Shown here in pieces: positions 17,491 through 26,269 of a DNA stretch of 64,000 nt; the first letter of the stretch is position 1, and each line of letters begins with the position of its first letter. The notes beneath the pieces are model-generated. The model worked only from the letters and a program-made list of their open reading frames with translations. It was not told the DNA's origin and made no database searches. A program made the position numbers and the translations under genes. The stretch covers positions 7,254,001 through 7,318,000 of the forward strand of contig NZ_CP108070.1 of the NCBI RefSeq assembly GCF_036178845.1, written 5' to 3'. Origin of the DNA: Streptomyces sp. NBC_00271 (GTDB lineage Bacteria; Actinomycetota; Actinomycetes; Streptomycetales; Streptomycetaceae).

Positions 17491-19035
17491 ATGGATATGC
17501 ACACTGTGGTGGTGGGGACGTCCGGAGTGACCGCGTCCGACGTACTCGCCGTGGCGCGCGGCGGCGCCCGGATCGAGCTCTCCGAAGAGGCGGTGGCGGC
17601 CCTCGCCGCGGCCCGCGAGATCGTGGACGCGCTGGCCGCCAAGCCGGAGCCGGTCTACGGCGTCTCCACCGGGTTCGGCGCCCTCGCGACCCGGCACATC
17701 AGCCCGGAGCTGCGCGCCCAGCTGCAGCGCAACATCGTCCGCTCGCACGCCGCAGGCATGGGCCCGCGCGTGGAGCGCGAGGTCGTCCGCGCGCTGATGT
17801 TCCTGCGGCTCAAGACCGTCTGCTCCGGGCACACCGGTGTGCGGCCCGAGGTCGCCCAGACCATGGCCGACATCCTCAACGCCCGGATCACCCCGGTCGT
17901 CCACGAGTACGGCTCGCTCGGCTGCTCCGGCGACCTGGCCCCGCTCTCCCACTGCGCGCTGACGCTGATGGGCGAGGGCGACGCCGAGGGCCCCGACGGT
18001 GTCGTACGGCCCGCGGGCGAGCTGCTTGCCGAGGCCGGCATCACCCCCGTCGAACTGCGCGAGAAGGAGGGCCTCGCCCTCCTCAACGGCACCGACGGCA
18101 TGCTCGGCATGCTGGTCATGGCCCTCGCCGACCTGGAGACGCTCTACAAGTCGGCCGACGTCACCGCCGCGCTCTCCCTCGAAGCCCTCCTCGGCACGGA
18201 CAAGGTGCTCGCCCCCGAGCTGCACGCCATCCGCCCGCACCCGGGACAGAGCGCCAGCGCCGCCAACATGCTGGCCGTGCTGAAGGGCTCGGAGCTCACC
18301 GGCCACCACCAGGGCGACGCCCCGCGCGTCCAGGACGCCTACTCCGTGCGCTGCGCCCCCCAGGTAGCGGGCGCCGGACGTGACACCCTCGCCCACGCCC
18401 GCACGGTCGCCGAGCGCGAGCTCGCCTCCGCCGTGGACAACCCGGTCGTGCTGCCCGACGGCCGCGTCGAGTCGAACGGCAACTTCCACGGCGCCCCGGT
18501 CGCCTACGTCCTCGACTTCCTCGCCATCGCCGCCGCCGACCTCGGCTCGATCGCCGAGCGCCGCACCGACCGGCTGCTCGACAAGAACCGCTCGCACGGT
18601 CTGCCGCCGTTCCTCGCGGACGACGCGGGTGTCGACTCGGGCCTGATGATCGCCCAGTACACCCAGGCGGCGCTGGTGAGCGAGATGAAGCGCCTCGCCG
18701 TACCGGCGTCCGCGGACTCCATCCCCTCCTCCGCCATGCAGGAGGACCACGTCTCCATGGGCTGGTCGGCCGCACGCAAGCTGCGCACCGCCGTGGACAA
18801 CCTCACCCGTATCGTCGCGATCGAGCTGTACGCGGCCACCCGTGCGATCGAACTGCGCGAGGGCCTGACCCCGGCCCCCGCCTCGCAGGCCGTCATCGAG
18901 GCCGTCCGCGCGGCCGGCGTCCAGGGCCCGGGCCCCGACCGCTTCCTCGCCCCGGACCTGGAGGCGGCGGACGCGTTCGTGCGCGGCGGTCGGGTGGTGG
19001 CGGCGGTGGAGCCGGTGACCGGACCGCTGGCCTGA
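17491..19035 (+). CDS. hutH: Histidine ammonia-lyase
   Basis: A 514-residue MIO-dependent lyase that deaminates L-histidine to urocanate, the first step of histidine use. The [12 protein letters not shown] and SHAAGMGP blocks are present; the His of SHAAG corresponds to the substrate-selecting His83 of the Pseudomonas enzyme. The MIO triad is Cys145-Ser146-Gly147 in [14 protein letters not shown], where the textbook motif is Ala-Ser-Gly. [14 protein letters not shown] and the C-terminal QEDHVSMGW complete the active site. ATG 17491 is used (ATG 17497 is also possible); no strong ribosome binding site is seen. No other hut gene is nearby, as usual in Streptomyces. Confidence 0.95.
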   Translation: MDMHTVVVGTSGVTASDVLAVARGGARIELSEEAVAALAAAREIVDALAAKPEPVYGVSTGFGALATRHISPELRAQLQRNIVRSHAAGMGPRVEREVVRALMFLRLKTVCSGHTGVRPEVAQTMADILNARITPVVHEYGSLGCSGDLAPLSHCALTLMGEGDAEGPDGVVRPAGELLAEAGITPVELREKEGLALLNGTDGMLGMLVMALADLETLYKSADVTAALSLEALLGTDKVLAPELHAIRPHPGQSASAANMLAVLKGSELTGHHQGDAPRVQDAYSVRCAPQVAGAGRDTLAHARTVAERELASAVDNPVVLPDGRVESNGNFHGAPVAYVLDFLAIAAADLGSIAERRTDRLLDKNRSHGLPPFLADDAGVDSGLMIAQYTQAALVSEMKRLAVPASADSIPSSAMQEDHVSMGWSAARKLRTAVDNLTRIVAIELYAATRAIELREGLTPAPASQAVIEAVRAAGVQGPGPDRFLAPDLEAADAFVRGGRVVAAVEPVTGPLA

Positions 19036-19079
19036 CCGGAGCGCCTTCGAGCCGCCGCTGTCACAGGGGCGGCCCGAAG

Positions 19080-19228
19080 TGTGCTACTGTCTCATTGATA
19101 CGTTTTTGGTACCCATTTACTTTGTGCGCCTGATCGGAATCCTCCGCAGGCGCGTTTTGTTTTACCGGCATCTCCGGCTTTTCCCGGTGCATCTCCGGAT
19201 TGGGGCCCTACCTATTCAGGAGAAAAAC
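19080..19228 (+). other. Leader region of the cold-shock gene
   Basis: A roughly 150-nt stretch that is markedly more A/T-rich than its surroundings (for example GTTTTGTTTTACC at 19153-19165). It precedes the cold-shock gene and contains GCATCTCCGG twice, 21 bp apart (19168-19177 and 19189-19198). Long structured leaders control many csp messages; that role here is inferred. Confidence 0.5.
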
Positions 19229-19432
19229 ATGGCAACTGGCACCGTGAAGTGGTTCAACTCGGAAAAGGGCTTCGGCTTCATCGAGCAGGACGGCGGCGGC
19301 CCCGACGTCTTCGCCCACTACTCCAACATCGCCAGCTCCGGATTCCGTGAGCTGCTGGAGGGCCAGAAGGTCTCGTTTGACGTCGCGCAGGGCCAGAAGG
19401 GCCTGCAGGCGGAGAACATCATCCCCGCCTGA
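19229..19432 (+). CDS. Cold-shock protein (CspA family)
   Basis: A 67-residue single cold-shock domain binding single-stranded RNA/DNA as a chaperone. RNP1 is KGFGFIEQ and RNP2 is DVFAHYSNI; the N-terminus is [14 protein letters not shown] and the C-terminus AENIIPA. It is full length for the family. AGGAGA precedes ATG 19229. It is followed by a strong hairpin and then by a DEAD-box helicase gene, a functional pairing (RNA melting at low temperature) seen in many bacteria. Confidence 0.96.
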   Translation: MATGTVKWFNSEKGFGFIEQDGGGPDVFAHYSNIASSGFRELLEGQKVSFDVAQGQKGLQAENIIPA

Positions 19433-19454
19433 TTTCGGGGACGCGCTTTTCCAG

Positions 19455-19491
19455 AGCCGGGGCCCGCACCTTCGGGGTGCGGGTCCCGGCT
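19455..19491 (+). terminator. Hairpin terminator of the cold-shock gene
   Basis: A 16-bp stem (19455-19470 with 19476-19491, one G-U pair) and a TTCGG loop, 22 nt after the stop. It likely ends or attenuates the csp message before the helicase gene. Confidence 0.8.
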
Positions 19492-19567
19492 CGTGCTGTG
19501 AGTGCTTGTCAGTTGCGAGCGCTGTGCGTGCAGTCCGTGGGGCCCAGGAAGGAAATCCAGATCCAGC

Positions 19568-21202
19568 ATGACTCGATCCGAACGTCCCGTCCGTAAGCGG
19601 CCGGCAAACGCACGAGGTGGCGCCCAGACCGGCGGCTTCGCGAAGGGCGCGGGCCGCGGCGGCGGCCGTGGCACCGGCAAGGGCCCGGCCCGCAAGGCTG
19701 TGGCGCCGCAGGAGTTCTCCCTGCCCGAGACCATCACCCCGGCGCTGCCCGCCGTCGACTCCTTCGACGCGCTCGACATGCCGGCCGCCCTCACCAAGAC
19801 CCTCGCCGCGCAGGGCGTCACCGAGCCCTTCCCGATCCAGGGCGCGACGCTGCCCAACTCCCTCGCCGGACGCGACGTCCTGGGCCGTGGCCGCACCGGC
19901 TCCGGCAAGACGCTCGCCTTCGGACTCGCCCTGCTGGCCCGAACGGCGGGTCGCCGGGCGGAGTCGAAGGCGCCGCTCGCACTCGTCCTCGTCCCCACGC
20001 GCGAACTCGCCCAGCAGGTCGACGACGCCCTCACGCCGTACGCCACCGCGGTCAACCTGCGCGTGGCCACGGCCGTCGGCGGGATGTCGATCGGCCGGCA
20101 GGCCGGCACGCTGCGGCGCGGCGCCGAGGTGCTCGTGGCCACCCCCGGGCGGCTCAAGGACCTCATCGAGCGCGGCGACTGCGTCCTCGACCAGGTCGCG
20201 ATCACGGTCCTCGACGAGGCCGACCAGATGGCCGACATGGGCTTCATGCCGCAGGTCACCGCGCTGCTCAAGCAGGTCGAGCCGGGCGGTCAGCGACTGC
20301 TCTTCTCGGCCACGCTCGACAAGAACATCGACCGGCTCGTGAAGATGTTCCTCACGGACCCCGTGGTGCACTCCGTCGACCCCTCGGCGGGCGCGGTGAC
20401 CACCATGGAGCACCACGTGCTCCACGTCGCCGACGAGACCGACAAGAAGGCCGTCGCCCTGCGGATCGCGGCGCGCGACGGCCGGGTGATCCTCTTCGTC
20501 GACACCAAGCGCGGCGCCGACCGGTTCACCAAGCGGCTGCTCGCGAGCGGTGTCCGGGCGTCCGCGCTGCACGGCGGGCGCAGCCAGCCGCAGCGCAACC
20601 GCACCCTGGACCAGTTCAAGAACGGTCAGGTCACCGCGCTCGTCGCCACCAACGTCGCGGCGCGCGGCATCCACATCGACGACCTCGACCTCGTGGTCAA
20701 CGTCGACCCGCCGACCGACCACAAGGACTACCTGCACCGCGGCGGACGCACCGCCCGGGCCGGTGAGTCCGGCAGCGTCGTCACCCTCGTACTGCCCGAG
20801 CAGCGGCGGGAGATGACGCGGCTGATGGCCGACGCCGGCATCACCCCGCGCACGGCGCGGATCGCGTCCAGCGACGAGGAGCTCGCCCGCCTCACCGGCG
20901 CCCGTGAGCCCTCCGGCGTCCCGGTCGTCATCGAGGTGCCGCAGCAACCCGAACAGCCGAAGAAGCGGTCACGGCCGCGGGTCGGAGGCGGGGCGAGGCG
21001 TCCGGCCGGAGCGGGTTCGGGTTCGGGTTCGGGTGTGGAGTCGCAGGGCCGTCAGCCGCGGCGTGCCGCCGGCGGTACGGCCGGTGGCGGCACGGGTGGC
21101 GGTACGGGGGGTGCGGGCCGTTCCGGTGGCCGTGGACGTGCCCCGCAGCAGCGGCGTACGGAGCGTGGCGGGCAGGGCGGCGGCGGACGTCGCGCTGCGT
21201 AG
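19568..21202 (+). CDS. DEAD-box RNA helicase
   Basis: A 544-residue ATP-dependent RNA helicase. An Arg/Gly-rich N-terminal tail (about 1-50) precedes the core. The Q motif is FDALDMPAALTKTLAAQGV...PIQ, motif I RTGSGKT, Ia PTRELAQQ, Ib TPGRL, motif II DEAD within VLDEADQM, and motif III SAT. In domain 2, VATNVAARGIH is motif V and HRGGRTARAG motif VI. A long C-terminal basic Gly/Ser/Arg tail (about 440-544, with GSGSGSG and GGTGGGTGGAG) probably binds RNA nonspecifically. ATG 19568 is about 12 nt after AGGAAGGA. Expression may be partly coupled to the upstream cold-shock gene. Confidence 0.93.
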   Translation: MTRSERPVRKRPANARGGAQTGGFAKGAGRGGGRGTGKGPARKAVAPQEFSLPETITPALPAVDSFDALDMPAALTKTLAAQGVTEPFPIQGATLPNSLAGRDVLGRGRTGSGKTLAFGLALLARTAGRRAESKAPLALVLVPTRELAQQVDDALTPYATAVNLRVATAVGGMSIGRQAGTLRRGAEVLVATPGRLKDLIERGDCVLDQVAITVLDEADQMADMGFMPQVTALLKQVEPGGQRLLFSATLDKNIDRLVKMFLTDPVVHSVDPSAGAVTTMEHHVLHVADETDKKAVALRIAARDGRVILFVDTKRGADRFTKRLLASGVRASALHGGRSQPQRNRTLDQFKNGQVTALVATNVAARGIHIDDLDLVVNVDPPTDHKDYLHRGGRTARAGESGSVVTLVLPEQRREMTRLMADAGITPRTARIASSDEELARLTGAREPSGVPVVIEVPQQPEQPKKRSRPRVGGGARRPAGAGSGSGSGVESQGRQPRRAAGGTAGGGTGGGTGGAGRSGGRGRAPQQRRTERGGQGGGGRRAA

Positions 21203-21214
21203 CTCGGTTCACAG

Positions 21215-21261
21215 CTGCGGGCCGGTGGGGGCTGGTCGCGCAGTTCCCCGCGCCCCTGGAG
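21215..21261. repeat. Dispersed intergenic repeat, copy 1
   Basis: A 47-nt element with core TCGCGCAGTTCCCCGCGCCC, matching in inverted orientation the element at 31332-31375 (about 40 of 44 positions). The same word family recurs between genes in many Streptomyces genomes as far as I know. It sits just past the helicase stop. Confidence 0.75.
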
Positions 21262-21265
21262 GGGC

Positions 21266-21295
21266 GCGCCCCTGGGGGCGCGCCCCCAGGGGCGC
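21266..21295. terminator. Bidirectional hairpin between convergent genes
   Basis: A perfect 30-bp palindrome centred between 21280 and 21281 (arms built on CCCCTGGGGGCG), between the convergent helicase and DUF2625 genes, adjoining the dispersed repeat. It probably ends transcription from both sides. Confidence 0.75.
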
Positions 21296-21304
21296 CGGAA
21301 CTTC

Positions 21305-22045
21305 TCAGTAGTCGTCGAAGTTGCCCAGGAAGCCCGGGTCGATCTTGTCGAGTTCCAGGGCGGTGCCTCGGTGGAGGTCCATGAGGTCCGACATGTGGAC
21401 GGCGCGGCGGCGGGCCGCGGGAAGGTCGCGGCGGTTGGCGGCCGTCCACAGGACCGGGTCGAAGGTGATCCCGTGGGAGCCCGGCATGGGCCCCGTCTCG
21501 GCGCGCCAGCCGGGCCAGCGCAGCGTGTCGTAGAACTGCTCTATGCCGCCTTCGTCCAGGAGCCAGGGGAGCCAGTCCGCGTGGCCCACGCCGAGCGCGT
21601 CCCAGCGCAGGGAGTCCGGCGCGAAGTACAGCACCTCGCCGGGACCGCCGGGGCGGTTCGCCTGCGCGGGGTCGGGTCCGTTGACCACGAAGACGCCGCC
21701 GAGGACGTCATGGGCGATGACGAGCCCGCCCTCCGGCCGCCACGCCGGGTCGAACCGCTCGGGGAAGTCGTTGACCTCGGCGAAGCTCGGCGTCCCCGGA
21801 GGCGAGTCGTCGTCGGGGCTGCCGTAGATGCGCAGCCAGCCGCTGTCCAGCAGTACCCCGCCGCAGTTGAGCACGAAGGAGCTGAGCGAGGAGCGCGCGC
21901 TGGCTTGCAGTTGCAGCAGGGATCCACGGGCCAGTGCCGGGTCCACCGGCAGCACGTCCATGGACACCCTGCTGTTGGAGATCGCCTCGGAGAGGAGCGG
22001 CCACGCGGGCTCCTCGACATCAGTCAGCTCGGTCAGGTCTCGCAT
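21305..22045 (-). CDS. DUF2625-like protein
   Basis: A 246-residue soluble protein. It is acidic and Trp-rich, with stretches such as PAWPLLSEAI, VLNCGGVLLDSGWLRIYGS, GLVIAHDVLGGVFVVNGP and LYFAPDSLRWDALGVGHADWL. This pattern corresponds, from memory, to the DUF2625 family, which resembles SMI1/SUKH-like proteins and has no established biochemical role. No signal peptide or membrane segment. ATG 22045 starts the frame. It is convergent with the helicase and followed upstream by the LAxTG surface-protein gene on the same strand (36-nt gap). Confidence 0.65.
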   Translation of the reverse strand: MRDLTELTDVEEPAWPLLSEAISNSRVSMDVLPVDPALARGSLLQLQASARSSLSSFVLNCGGVLLDSGWLRIYGSPDDDSPPGTPSFAEVNDFPERFDPAWRPEGGLVIAHDVLGGVFVVNGPDPAQANRPGGPGEVLYFAPDSLRWDALGVGHADWLPWLLDEGGIEQFYDTLRWPGWRAETGPMPGSHGITFDPVLWTAANRRDLPAARRRAVHMSDLMDLHRGTALELDKIDPGFLGNFDDY

Positions 22046-22081
22046 GGGTATCCCGTGGGGTTCCGGGCCGGAGCGTCGCGC

Positions 22082-22462
22082 TCAGAAGGCCGCCGTGCGC
22101 TCCCGGCGCACCGAGTAGGTCACAAAGCCGGCGCCTAGGCCCAGGAAAAGGGTTCCGCCGACGACGTACGGCGTCGTGTTGACGCTTCCGGTGTCGGCGA
22201 GCAGGGTCCCGCTGTCCTGCGACCCGGTGGTGTCGGAGCCCGTGTCGTTCGCTCCGGCGTCGCTCGCATCGGCGGCACCCGACTGGGTGTCGCCCGACTC
22301 CGTGGAGGCCTGCAGCGCGGTTCTCGACGTGGTGTTCGTCGACATGTTGCTGTGCTGAGCAGGTTTTTCCGGAGTCGCGTTGGCGGACGGGACGAACCAC
22401 AGGGCTCCCAGAAGGGTTCCCGCTGCGGTGGCGGTCAGCAACGAGCGACGAGCGGCGGACAC
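22082..22462 (-). CDS. LAxTG-type sortase-anchored surface protein
   Basis: A 126-residue secreted protein. A signal peptide (ARRSLLTATAAGTLLGALWF, cleavage near SANA-TP) precedes a 55-residue Ser/Thr/Asp/Gly-rich spacer. The sortase motif LADTG (residues 88-92), a hydrophobic segment (YVVGGTLFLGLGAGFVTYSV) and a basic RRER tail follow. LAxTG is the class E sortase motif used in Streptomyces, for example by long chaplins, so the mature product should be linked to peptidoglycan. It lacks a chaplin domain; the short mature part resembles a stalk. The GTG start at 22462 is about 12 nt from AGGGG. No sortase gene lies nearby. Confidence 0.8.
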   Translation of the reverse strand: MSAARRSLLTATAAGTLLGALWFVPSANATPEKPAQHSNMSTNTTSRTALQASTESGDTQSGAADASDAGANDTGSDTTGSQDSGTLLADTGSVNTTPYVVGGTLFLGLGAGFVTYSVRRERTAAF

Positions 22463-22572
22463 GTAATATCGATCCCCTTGTGGCGCTGGCGAATTGGCCG
22501 TGTGGGCCGATGCTAATGAAAGTCGCGGGTCGTGGGAAAGTCGCGGGAGCCACGGGCCGTACGCTCCGTCTC

Positions 22573-22920
22573 ATGAGTACTCCTGAGACATCACGATTTG
22601 TCCGGCTTCGCGTGGAGCTGGTGTTGGAAGTCGATGACGCGGACGCCGTCACCAAGGCCGCGTTGCGCCGCATCGCGGACGACTCCGGCATGCCGGCCGA
22701 CGAGCGGACCCACGCCGAGAACGCAGTGACGGAAGACACTGCCGAGGCCCTGGCTTATCTCGTAGACCCGTTCGACCTGGTCAGCGAGGTGCCCGGGGTC
22801 GACCTCGCCCAGGCTTCCTGGAGCAGCGAGCCGATCGACTACGACCCCGATTCGCCGGAATGGGACCTCGACGAGGATGATGGCGACGAGGATGACGACG
22901 AGGAAGTCGGAGTCGGCTGA
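22573..22920 (+). CDS. Small acidic conserved-looking protein
   Basis: A 115-residue protein without signal or membrane segment. The first ~60 residues form a plausible alpha/beta unit (RFVRLRVELVLEVDDADAVT, ALRRIADD). The C-terminus is a run of Asp/Glu (SPEWDLDEDDGDEDDDEE), giving a very acidic tail. No domain is recognised. The ATG start has no good ribosome binding site. It is divergent from the LAxTG gene and followed by a terminator with a T run, so it is probably monocistronic. Confidence 0.65.
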   Translation: MSTPETSRFVRLRVELVLEVDDADAVTKAALRRIADDSGMPADERTHAENAVTEDTAEALAYLVDPFDLVSEVPGVDLAQASWSSEPIDYDPDSPEWDLDEDDGDEDDDEEVGVG

Positions 22921-22940
22921 CGTCTCTTGGGGAACACGTG

Positions 22941-22971
22941 ACCCCGGGTGGCAACCGTTGCCCGGGGTTTT
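22941..22971 (+). terminator. Intrinsic terminator with T run
   Basis: ACCCCGGG pairs with CCCGGGGT around a short inner stem (22941-22968), followed by TTTTGT. One of the few classical rho-independent terminators in the window, 20 nt past the small acidic gene. Confidence 0.8.
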
Positions 22972-23200
22972 GTCGTCTCCGACGACGCACCGACCACCTC
23001 CGCACCAGAATTCGGTCCGGCTGTCGGTACCACTCGATCGGGGTCCGTCGGCTCGGGTCGATTCGGTTGACACCGTTGACCGACGTGGTGTTGCCCACAC
23101 CTCAGAAGTGTGTGGAATGGGACGAACCGGTCGTAGCGTTGATGGTTCGAACGGGGCTGATGTGCTTCCAGGGGATTCGGCGACGATGGAGAAGCGTGTG

Positions 23201-24451
23201 ATGACGGACAGTAAGCGGCGCAAGCGTCTGATGGCCGCGTCCGCCCTGCTCGGCGGAGTGCTGGTGCTCTCTGCGTGCAGCAATGGGGACGGCAGCAAGG
23301 CCAATGCCTCGGACGGCGAGACCTCCCAGGCTCAGGCCGATGCGGCGGCAGCCAAGAAGAGCTCCCAGGCCCAGATCAAGATCACGCCCGCGGACGGTTC
23401 CGACAACGCCTCCATCAACAACGCCGCGGCGGTCACCGTGAGCAAGGGCACGCTCACGGCCGTCACCATGACGACCGAGACGGGCACGGCGGTGCCCGGT
23501 CAGATATCCGCCGACAAGAAGAGCTGGAAGCCCGCCTCCCAGCTCGAGCGCGCCACCACGTACAAGGTGGCCGCCGAAGCCACCGACTCAGCGGGCCTCG
23601 TCGCCCACGAGAACGCCTCGTTCACCACGGTCTCCGCGGCGAACAGCTTCATAGGCAACTTCACGCCGGAGGACGGTTCCACCGTCGGCGTCGGCATGCC
23701 GGTCTCGATCAACTTCAACAAGGCGATCACGAACAAGGCCGCCGTGCAGAAGGGGATCACCGTCTCCTCCAGCAGCGGCCAGGAGGTCGTCGGCCACTGG
23801 TTCAACGCCAACCGCCTCGACTTCCGTCCCGAGAACTACTGGACCGGCGGCTCCACCGTCACCCTCAAGCTCAACCTGGACGGTGTCCAGGGCGCGAGCG
23901 GTGTCTACGGCGTGCAGCAGAAGACGGTCACCTTCAAGATCGGCCGCAACCAGGTCTCGATCGTCGACGCCCAGACCAAGACCATGAAGGTCACGCAGGA
24001 CGGCAAGACGATCAAGACGATCCCGATCTCCTCGGGATCCCCGGAGCACAAGACGTACCAGGGTCAGATGGTGATCTCCGAGAAGTTCAAGGAGACCCGG
24101 ATGAACGGCTCGACGGTCGGCTTCACGAAGACCGACGGCAAGGGCGAGTACGACATCAAGGACGTGCCGCACGCCATGCGTCTGTCGAACTCCGGCACCT
24201 TCATCCACGGCAACTACTGGGGCGCGAAGTCCATCTTCGGCGCGGTGAACACCAGCCACGGCTGTGTGGGTCTGTCCGACACCAAGGGTGCGGGCGACCC
24301 GAACACACCGGCGGCCTGGTTCTACGACCACTCGCTGATCGGTGACGTCGTGGTCGTCAAGAACACCGGCGACAAGACCATCGCCCCGGACAACGGCCTC
24401 AACGGCTGGAACCTGAGCTGGTCCGCCTGGAAGGCCGGCTCGGCCGCCTAG
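23201..24451 (+). CDS. L,D-transpeptidase lipoprotein
   Basis: A 416-residue lipoprotein that forms 3-3 cross-links in peptidoglycan at the outer face of the membrane. The signal peptide has lipobox LSAC with the lipidated Cys at 26. An Ala/Gln/Ser linker, two Ig-like domains (about 60-150 and 150-250) and a YkuD catalytic domain (about 255-385) follow, with HGNYWGAKSIFG and SHGCVGL carrying catalytic Cys355. The C-terminal NGLNGWNLSW stretch is typical of the LdtMt2-type enzymes of actinobacteria. ATG 23201 lies 6 nt after GGAGAAG; GTG 23198 and ATG 23186 are alternatives. It stands alone between two terminators. Confidence 0.93.
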   Translation: MTDSKRRKRLMAASALLGGVLVLSACSNGDGSKANASDGETSQAQADAAAAKKSSQAQIKITPADGSDNASINNAAAVTVSKGTLTAVTMTTETGTAVPGQISADKKSWKPASQLERATTYKVAAEATDSAGLVAHENASFTTVSAANSFIGNFTPEDGSTVGVGMPVSINFNKAITNKAAVQKGITVSSSSGQEVVGHWFNANRLDFRPENYWTGGSTVTLKLNLDGVQGASGVYGVQQKTVTFKIGRNQVSIVDAQTKTMKVTQDGKTIKTIPISSGSPEHKTYQGQMVISEKFKETRMNGSTVGFTKTDGKGEYDIKDVPHAMRLSNSGTFIHGNYWGAKSIFGAVNTSHGCVGLSDTKGAGDPNTPAAWFYDHSLIGDVVVVKNTGDKTIAPDNGLNGWNLSWSAWKAGSAA

Positions 24452-24565
24452 GCTCCCCTTTGCGGCTAAACCGCCGCCGCTCTCGCGGACGTGGTTGCTC
24501 GCCGTGGGGGTTGCTCAATTGATGGTTGCGGTCCTTGTCGTTCGAACGCGACGGCCGCTCAGTGC

Positions 24566-24599
24566 GATGGCCCGCACCCCGCCAGGGGTGCGGGCCATC
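24566..24599 (+). terminator. Terminator after the L,D-transpeptidase gene
   Basis: A perfect 15-bp stem (24566-24580 with 24585-24599, GATGGCCCGCACCCC arm) and GCCA loop, 115 nt past the stop. The remaining nucleotides of this 267-nt gap hold the promoter region of the ABC permease gene. Confidence 0.8.
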
Positions 24600-24718
24600 G
24601 GCGTTCTCACAGCCTTCAGGGACCGCCCACAGGTGAATTCCCGGGCCGCCACAGCCTTCTCATCCTTCTCTTATGCGGGGCTTATCGCGCCATCACGCGC
24701 CGTACCTAGCTTTCCGCC

Positions 24719-26191
24719 ATGTTCTTCACCTACCTGAGGCGCGAACTGCGCCGCCGCAGGAAGGCGGCGCTCGTCGTCGCCTCCGGACTCGCCCTGGGCA
24801 TCGCCCTGGTCATCGTGGTCAGCTCCGTGTCGTCCGGCATGGAGAAGGCGCAGGGCAAGGTCCTCCAGTCGCTGTACGGACTGGGTACGGACATGACCGT
24901 CACCAAGGCGGCGGCGCCGGCGACGAGTACCAGCCAGCGTCCGCGCTTCAACTTCGACGCGAACGACAACGGCTCCACCAAGGAGCAGAGCAGCGACCGC
25001 GTCATGGTGCAGGGCTTCCAGACCCTGGCCGCCTCCACGGTCTCCAAGGTCGACTCCCAGAAGGGCGTCGCGGACTCCGTCGGCGGACTGAGCCTCCAGG
25101 TCATCAGGATCAACGGCCAGTTCACGCGGGGTCAGTTCCAGCAGAACCAGAACGGTGGCACCGGCCAGGGGGGCGGGCGCCCGAACGCCCAGCAGTCCCC
25201 GCAGGGCCGTGTCGAGGGCGGCGGCGCCAACTTCGACGTCAACAACTACTCGGTGTACGGCACCGACGTCACCAAGCCCGCCCTCGGCCCGCTGACCTCC
25301 TCGAAGATCACCAGCGGTCGTACGTTCACGACGTCCGAGACCGATGCCAAGGTGGTCGTCGCCGACGTCTCGTACGCCAAGGAGAAGAAGCTCAAGGTCG
25401 GTTCCACCGTCACCATCAAGAGCGTCAAGTACAAGGTCATCGGCATCGCCACGCCCGACAGCGGTGACGCGGCGGCCAACCTCTACATCCCGCTCAAGCA
25501 GGCGCAGACGCTCAGCGGCTCCAAGGACAAGGTCACCACGATCTACGTCAAGGCGTCGGACTCGCAGCAGATCTCCAGCGTGAAGAGCACCATCCAGAAG
25601 AACATCTCGGGGACGACGGTCACCACCTCCGCCGACCTCGCGTCCACCGTCTCCGGCTCCCTCTCCACTGCCTCCAGCCTCGCGTCGAACGTCGGCAAGT
25701 GGCTGTCCATCGCGGTGCTCGTGGCCGCGTTCCTGGTCGCCGGCCTGCTCACCTCCTCCGCCGTCTCCCGGCGCGTGCGCGAGTTCGGCACCCTCAAGGC
25801 GCTCGGCTGGAAGTCGGGCCGGGTGACCCGGCAGGTCGTCGGCGAGGCCATGGTCAACGGTCTGGTCGGCGGCGCCCTCGGCATCGCGATCGGCCTCGCG
25901 GGCGCCTACGTCGTCACCGAGATCAGCCCCACCCTGCAGGCACAGGTGGGCGGTTCGGGCGGCGGCGGAGGCCAGGGCGGCGGCGGCTTCGGTGGCGGTG
26001 GCGGCTTCGGCGGTCCCGGCCGACAGGCCGCGGCCAAGGCCCTCGACGTCACGCTCACCGCGCCCGTCAGCCTCGGCACCATCGTCGGCGCGGTGGCCCT
26101 CGCCGTCACCGGTGGTCTGATCGCCGGCGCCTTCGGCGGCTGGCGCGCCTCCCGACTCCGCCCCGCGGACGCCCTGCGCCGCGTCGAATAG
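24719..26191 (+). CDS. MacB/FtsX-type ABC transporter permease
   Basis: A 490-residue permease with one N-terminal membrane segment (AALVVASGLALGIALVIVVSS), a ~290-residue extracytoplasmic MacB periplasmic-core-like domain, and three C-terminal segments of the FtsX domain (about 325-485). RRVREFGTLKALGWKSGRV is the cytoplasmic coupling loop. A glycine-rich loop (GGGGFGGGGGFGG) links the last two segments and a Gln/Gly-rich insertion lies near residue 150. Relatives use mechanotransmission to export peptides, lipoproteins or envelope-stress substrates. ATG 24719 has little Shine-Dalgarno sequence. Its partner ATPase is 78 nt downstream. Confidence 0.88.
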   Translation: MFFTYLRRELRRRRKAALVVASGLALGIALVIVVSSVSSGMEKAQGKVLQSLYGLGTDMTVTKAAAPATSTSQRPRFNFDANDNGSTKEQSSDRVMVQGFQTLAASTVSKVDSQKGVADSVGGLSLQVIRINGQFTRGQFQQNQNGGTGQGGGRPNAQQSPQGRVEGGGANFDVNNYSVYGTDVTKPALGPLTSSKITSGRTFTTSETDAKVVVADVSYAKEKKLKVGSTVTIKSVKYKVIGIATPDSGDAAANLYIPLKQAQTLSGSKDKVTTIYVKASDSQQISSVKSTIQKNISGTTVTTSADLASTVSGSLSTASSLASNVGKWLSIAVLVAAFLVAGLLTSSAVSRRVREFGTLKALGWKSGRVTRQVVGEAMVNGLVGGALGIAIGLAGAYVVTEISPTLQAQVGGSGGGGGQGGGGFGGGGGFGGPGRQAAAKALDVTLTAPVSLGTIVGAVALAVTGGLIAGAFGGWRASRLRPADALRRVE

Positions 26192-26205
26192 GCCCAGCCC
26201 CCGCA

Positions 26206-26247
26206 AAGGGGGTGCCCGAAGTCGCCTGCTGTACGGGGCACCCCCTT
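26206..26247 (+). terminator. Intercistronic hairpin between permease and ATPase genes
   Basis: A perfect 12-bp stem, AAGGGGGTGCCC (26206-26217) with GGGCACCCCCTT (26236-26247) and an 18-nt loop. It probably attenuates transcription or protects mRNA ends within the operon. Confidence 0.6.
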
Positions 26248-26269
26248 CACCTCATCCAGGAGTTGCACC

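Noticed and set aside
19208..20947. 579-codon minus-strand frame over the cold-shock and helicase genes
   Set aside because: Covers two certain plus-strand genes and has only low-complexity composition.
22921..23200. Possible riboswitch or ydaO-like element upstream of the L,D-transpeptidase gene
   Set aside because: Only a T-run terminator for the preceding gene and a weak CCACAC/GTGTGG repeat are visible; no conserved riboswitch core was recognised.
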